From the NCBI GenBank assembly GCA_036345935.2, contig JADWOT020000001.1:18185761-18249760 (forward strand): a stretch of 64,000 nt of DNA, written 5' to 3'. The position numbers were made by a program, and so were the translations under genes. This DNA is from Taenia hydatigena. Its lineage: Eukaryota; Platyhelminthes; Cestoda; Cyclophyllidea; Taeniidae. Of the stretch, positions 61,701 through 64,000 are shown piece by piece. The notes below the pieces were generated by a model. The model was not told where the DNA came from. It did no database searches and saw nothing but the letters and a program-made list of their open reading frames with translations. Each line of letters opens with the position of its first letter. Positions within the stretch are counted from its first letter, which is position 1.

Positions 61701-62425
61701 CTTAAAGAAGACAGTAGCCACCCTCCCGTATCTAATCCAAGAGTCTCGCGACTGCACTAGTCTACATCTTACCCCCTCCGCTATTACTATAGTGTAATTA
61801 GTAGAACTCGTTTACTTAACCCCTCTGTGCTAAGCAATTGAAGTCAGGAACCGGGAAGATGGGTTCTTATTTAATGATGTCATCGAAACAACATTTTCAA
61901 CAACTCTGTATCAAGCGTAAAAAATGAACCAATGTTTCTGTCTTTTTCGGCATCATTTTGCAGAGGGTTTTGGCGAAAAATTTTGTAACATTCCAATGGT
62001 AATGAGGGAATCCCGTCTGTTATGAGAGGTGATTGGAGGGTTCTCACGCAGTAGTAGTTCGCACATATGCTTATCCACTTAATTTCAATGACGAGCCTGC
62101 TGTTGAAATATCGTCTAACAGGAGAATATCCACTACCACTTGGGCGACACAGAAAAAAATAATGTGAAGATATTGGCAGATGGCGAGGACGGCGCCTCCA
62201 GGACATCTTGATAATTTCCCGGTGGTCACTTTCGTCATGAGTGTTGGCTTATATACTGCTGCATTCTAAAATCCAATTATCACAAAAGGCAATTCCTTAC
62301 CTACTGAGGTAGTTTAAAGCCATCTTGAGGAATGATTGCAAGATGTTTAAGTTTGGCACTTGCCGTCAGTTCACGGAGATACCAATACATCAGTAAGCAC
62401 CATGTTGATGACGTAAATTTATTCT
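52770..62425. other. No recognisable gene; a few GC-richer islands
   Basis: Islands with open, Ala/Thr- or Ser-rich frames occur at ~56700-56850 (+), 57780-57960 and 58450-58900 (both strands open in places, with interrupted CAG/GCA triplets). A pentanucleotide run (GGGCA) lies at ~61617-61637. Near 61280 a 'cactttcag' acceptor-like site precedes ~50 open codons (YETVCREELYNAFVGCSKTD). No domain or second copy was found for any of these. Confidence 0.35.
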
Positions 62426-62430
62426 GTCAG

Positions 62431-62588
62431 CATATGAACGTACCTCAAAAACTAAAATGCGTGCACAACTGCGTGTACGTGCACTTAAATGCTCTCCAAT
62501 TTGCTGTGCTGGCTTACGCACTTAGGCGATTCAGAATTGCAAAAGAAGAGTCATCCGCTGTTCGAAAATTGTTTCACCACGTTCGAAG
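62431..62588 (+). CDS. Candidate internal exon, unknown family
   Basis: 'tttattctgtcag' ends at 62430, and 'CGAAG|gtaaaa' follows 62588. The 158-nt interval between them is open and reads HMNVPQKLKCVHNCVYVHLN, then ALQFAVLAYALRRFRIAKEE and SSAVRKLFHHVRR. The hydrophobic-then-basic helix-like text resembles real protein, but I do not recognise it. The frame is also open upstream to an ATG at 62332. No neighbouring exon was identified. Confidence 0.25.
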
Positions 62589-62589
62589 G

Positions 62590-63500
62590 TAAAATCGTAA
62601 TGCTCCCAAGGCAAATTGGCCACTTGAATGACCGTGTTTGAAAATGGCTGCATCACATAGCTCCTCACTTCACTTTAGCGGCATCTTCGGCGATCTTCTT
62701 AATAAACCTCTTGCCTCAGATGTCACAGAGTAACGGGTGCTGAAGAAAACCCCCAGAACAGTCATACCAGTCTTCAAAATTCGATGCAACTGAGCAGATA
62801 CTTGACCGCAAAATCACCTATCCTTCCTGACGATTCTACTGGACTTTGTCCAGCTGGGCTTTAGAGCTGAATTTAGAGACGGAAGTTCTGCTGATAATCG
62901 TGTGTGTTCATAGGCAGAACTTGGAATAGCGGTCCAAAAGCAGATTCGCACAAGAGAGCACAGAATCCAACACAGTTCTGTAAGAGTGATGTTTCGAGAT
63001 TGTTCGCATCTCTGGCGTCCTAATGCAGGTGTGGCTGTAAAACTCTCACTACTGCTACATTCGTTGTTAATTACTTCCCTGCAGAACACAAATTTAGGAT
63101 AGATGCTGAAGGTAGACGTATTTCCCGGCCCATCTGTGATGGTTATTCGGCGATTTTACCCATACATGGCATATGCACTTTCCCCGCACTGCTAAATTTA
63201 GTCGCAAATGGTTTAAATCAGGATGGAACTCCTTTGAATTTGGATTTTCATTGCGCTGCCACCAATGTATCGTAGTAAGACTTCCTTAGAGGCAAAAGAA
63301 GACACAATGCCTGAGGAGCCACCGAAATGACGGCAGTCGGATCCGGCAGTCAAACAAACAAAGTACTGCAGTTACCGTTCTGAATCCATTCATTTAACAT
63401 TGCGATGTGTTAGGCGATCATGCAGATTGTCAGATGATTTGCTATTTTAGAAAGGACAATTTTGTCGAACAAGGTTCAATTTGTTAAAAGAAACGAGCAC
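62590..63500. other. No supported gene
   Basis: A 91-codon minus frame (62814-63089) is unrecognised. Otherwise there is nothing. Confidence 0.4.
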
Positions 63501-63510
63501 AGAAAGCCAA

Positions 63511-63899
63511 TTACATGCACACGCAGTTAACGTCAGAGAGACATTCAGTTGATTCGCATATTCTATGCCGACTAATTTCTTCAGCGAAGTATTTGCTGCC
63601 ACTCTGCTGCATTGCAACAACCGTACTCAACAACATAGGCAGTTGTAGGTGGCTTTTGCTCATGCAGTACAGCAAGAAATTCACATGAAGACCAAGTCGA
63701 GATGCGCATTTAACCACAAATATTGATGTTCCAATCTCGCTTGAGGATGGACCTTCATTATTAAAGGATATCCATGGATATATCAGCTTCTTGTTGAGTT
63801 TGCAAACATCCTCAATCTTTGCAATTTGAGAAGTCCTTTCTGCCAATTGCTGCAGCGTTTTGGATCCCGAACTAATTGCTCGGGGGTTCCAATTCAGTA
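63511..63899 (-). CDS. Unidentified open frame near the window edge
   Basis: On the minus strand a frame is open from ~63899 to a stop at 63511. An ATG-like codon set by the frame caller sits at 63844-63846, but the reading continues upstream (WNPRAISSGSKTLQQLAERT). It has a heptad-like N-terminal part (LQQLAERTSQIAKIEDVCKL) and a hydrophobic middle (LGLHVNFLLYCMSKSHLQLP). About 130 codons is only marginally longer than chance. The gene, if real, would continue outside the window. No family is recognised. Confidence 0.2.
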
Positions 63900-64000
63900 A
63901 AAGTTTGTGAGGTAGTTAAGGCGGTTTACAAAGTTACGCGTTGGTTTCAGAATTCAGCAGTACGTGAGCCAGCTCCTCCTGTAGTGTGTATGAATATTGC

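Overview
The window reads as nuclear DNA of a multicellular eukaryote, most likely a parasitic flatworm and probably a tapeworm. This is an inference. No ribosome-binding sites, operons or bacterial genes are visible. Most of the sequence is intergenic, with short exon-like islands, AATAAA signals and a very large tandem repeat. The most recognisable gene remnant is a decayed cytosolic HSP70; tapeworm genomes are known for large families of divergent HSP70 copies. Only one long, intact, non-repetitive reading frame stands out: a 320-codon F-box-like protein at 2672-3634.

Layout. 1-14 kb: a mosaic of old duplications around the F-box-like gene. It holds a dead paralog just upstream (1360-2230) and fragments of further copies (10800-11105, 11555-11640, 13485-13540). 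Three other sequence pairs lie here: 30-310 with 13095-13375, 785-1015 (minus) with 7164-7260 (plus), and 5090-5680 with 10070-10600. 11.6-21.4 kb and 46.7-49 kb: two related dispersed families, called R1 and R2 here, with three copies each on both strands. All but R1b share a short protein-like frame built around Ser-Thr-Thr-x-Asn-Val-Thr-Ala. 21.9-31.5 kb: mostly unassigned, with one exon-like island on the minus strand (21898-22118), a decayed AGC-type protein kinase (29159-30168) and a splice-flanked candidate exon (31368-31461).

32.0-40.7 kb: a minisatellite of about 160 units of 53 bp, with higher-order blocks that recur at offsets of 2623, 979, 3602 and 922 bp, so parts were amplified recently. 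40.7-51.6 kb: unassigned except for R1/R2 copies. 51643-52765: the HSP70 pseudogene, lacking the first ~240 residues and carrying two frameshifts. 52.8-64 kb: no recognisable gene, only weak exon candidates.

No gene cooperates visibly with a neighbour. The window is best read as a gene graveyard and repeat reservoir, where lineage-specific families are copied and decay around one apparently surviving F-box-like member. Homologies between copies were found by eye, so copy boundaries are approximate (about 20-100 bp).
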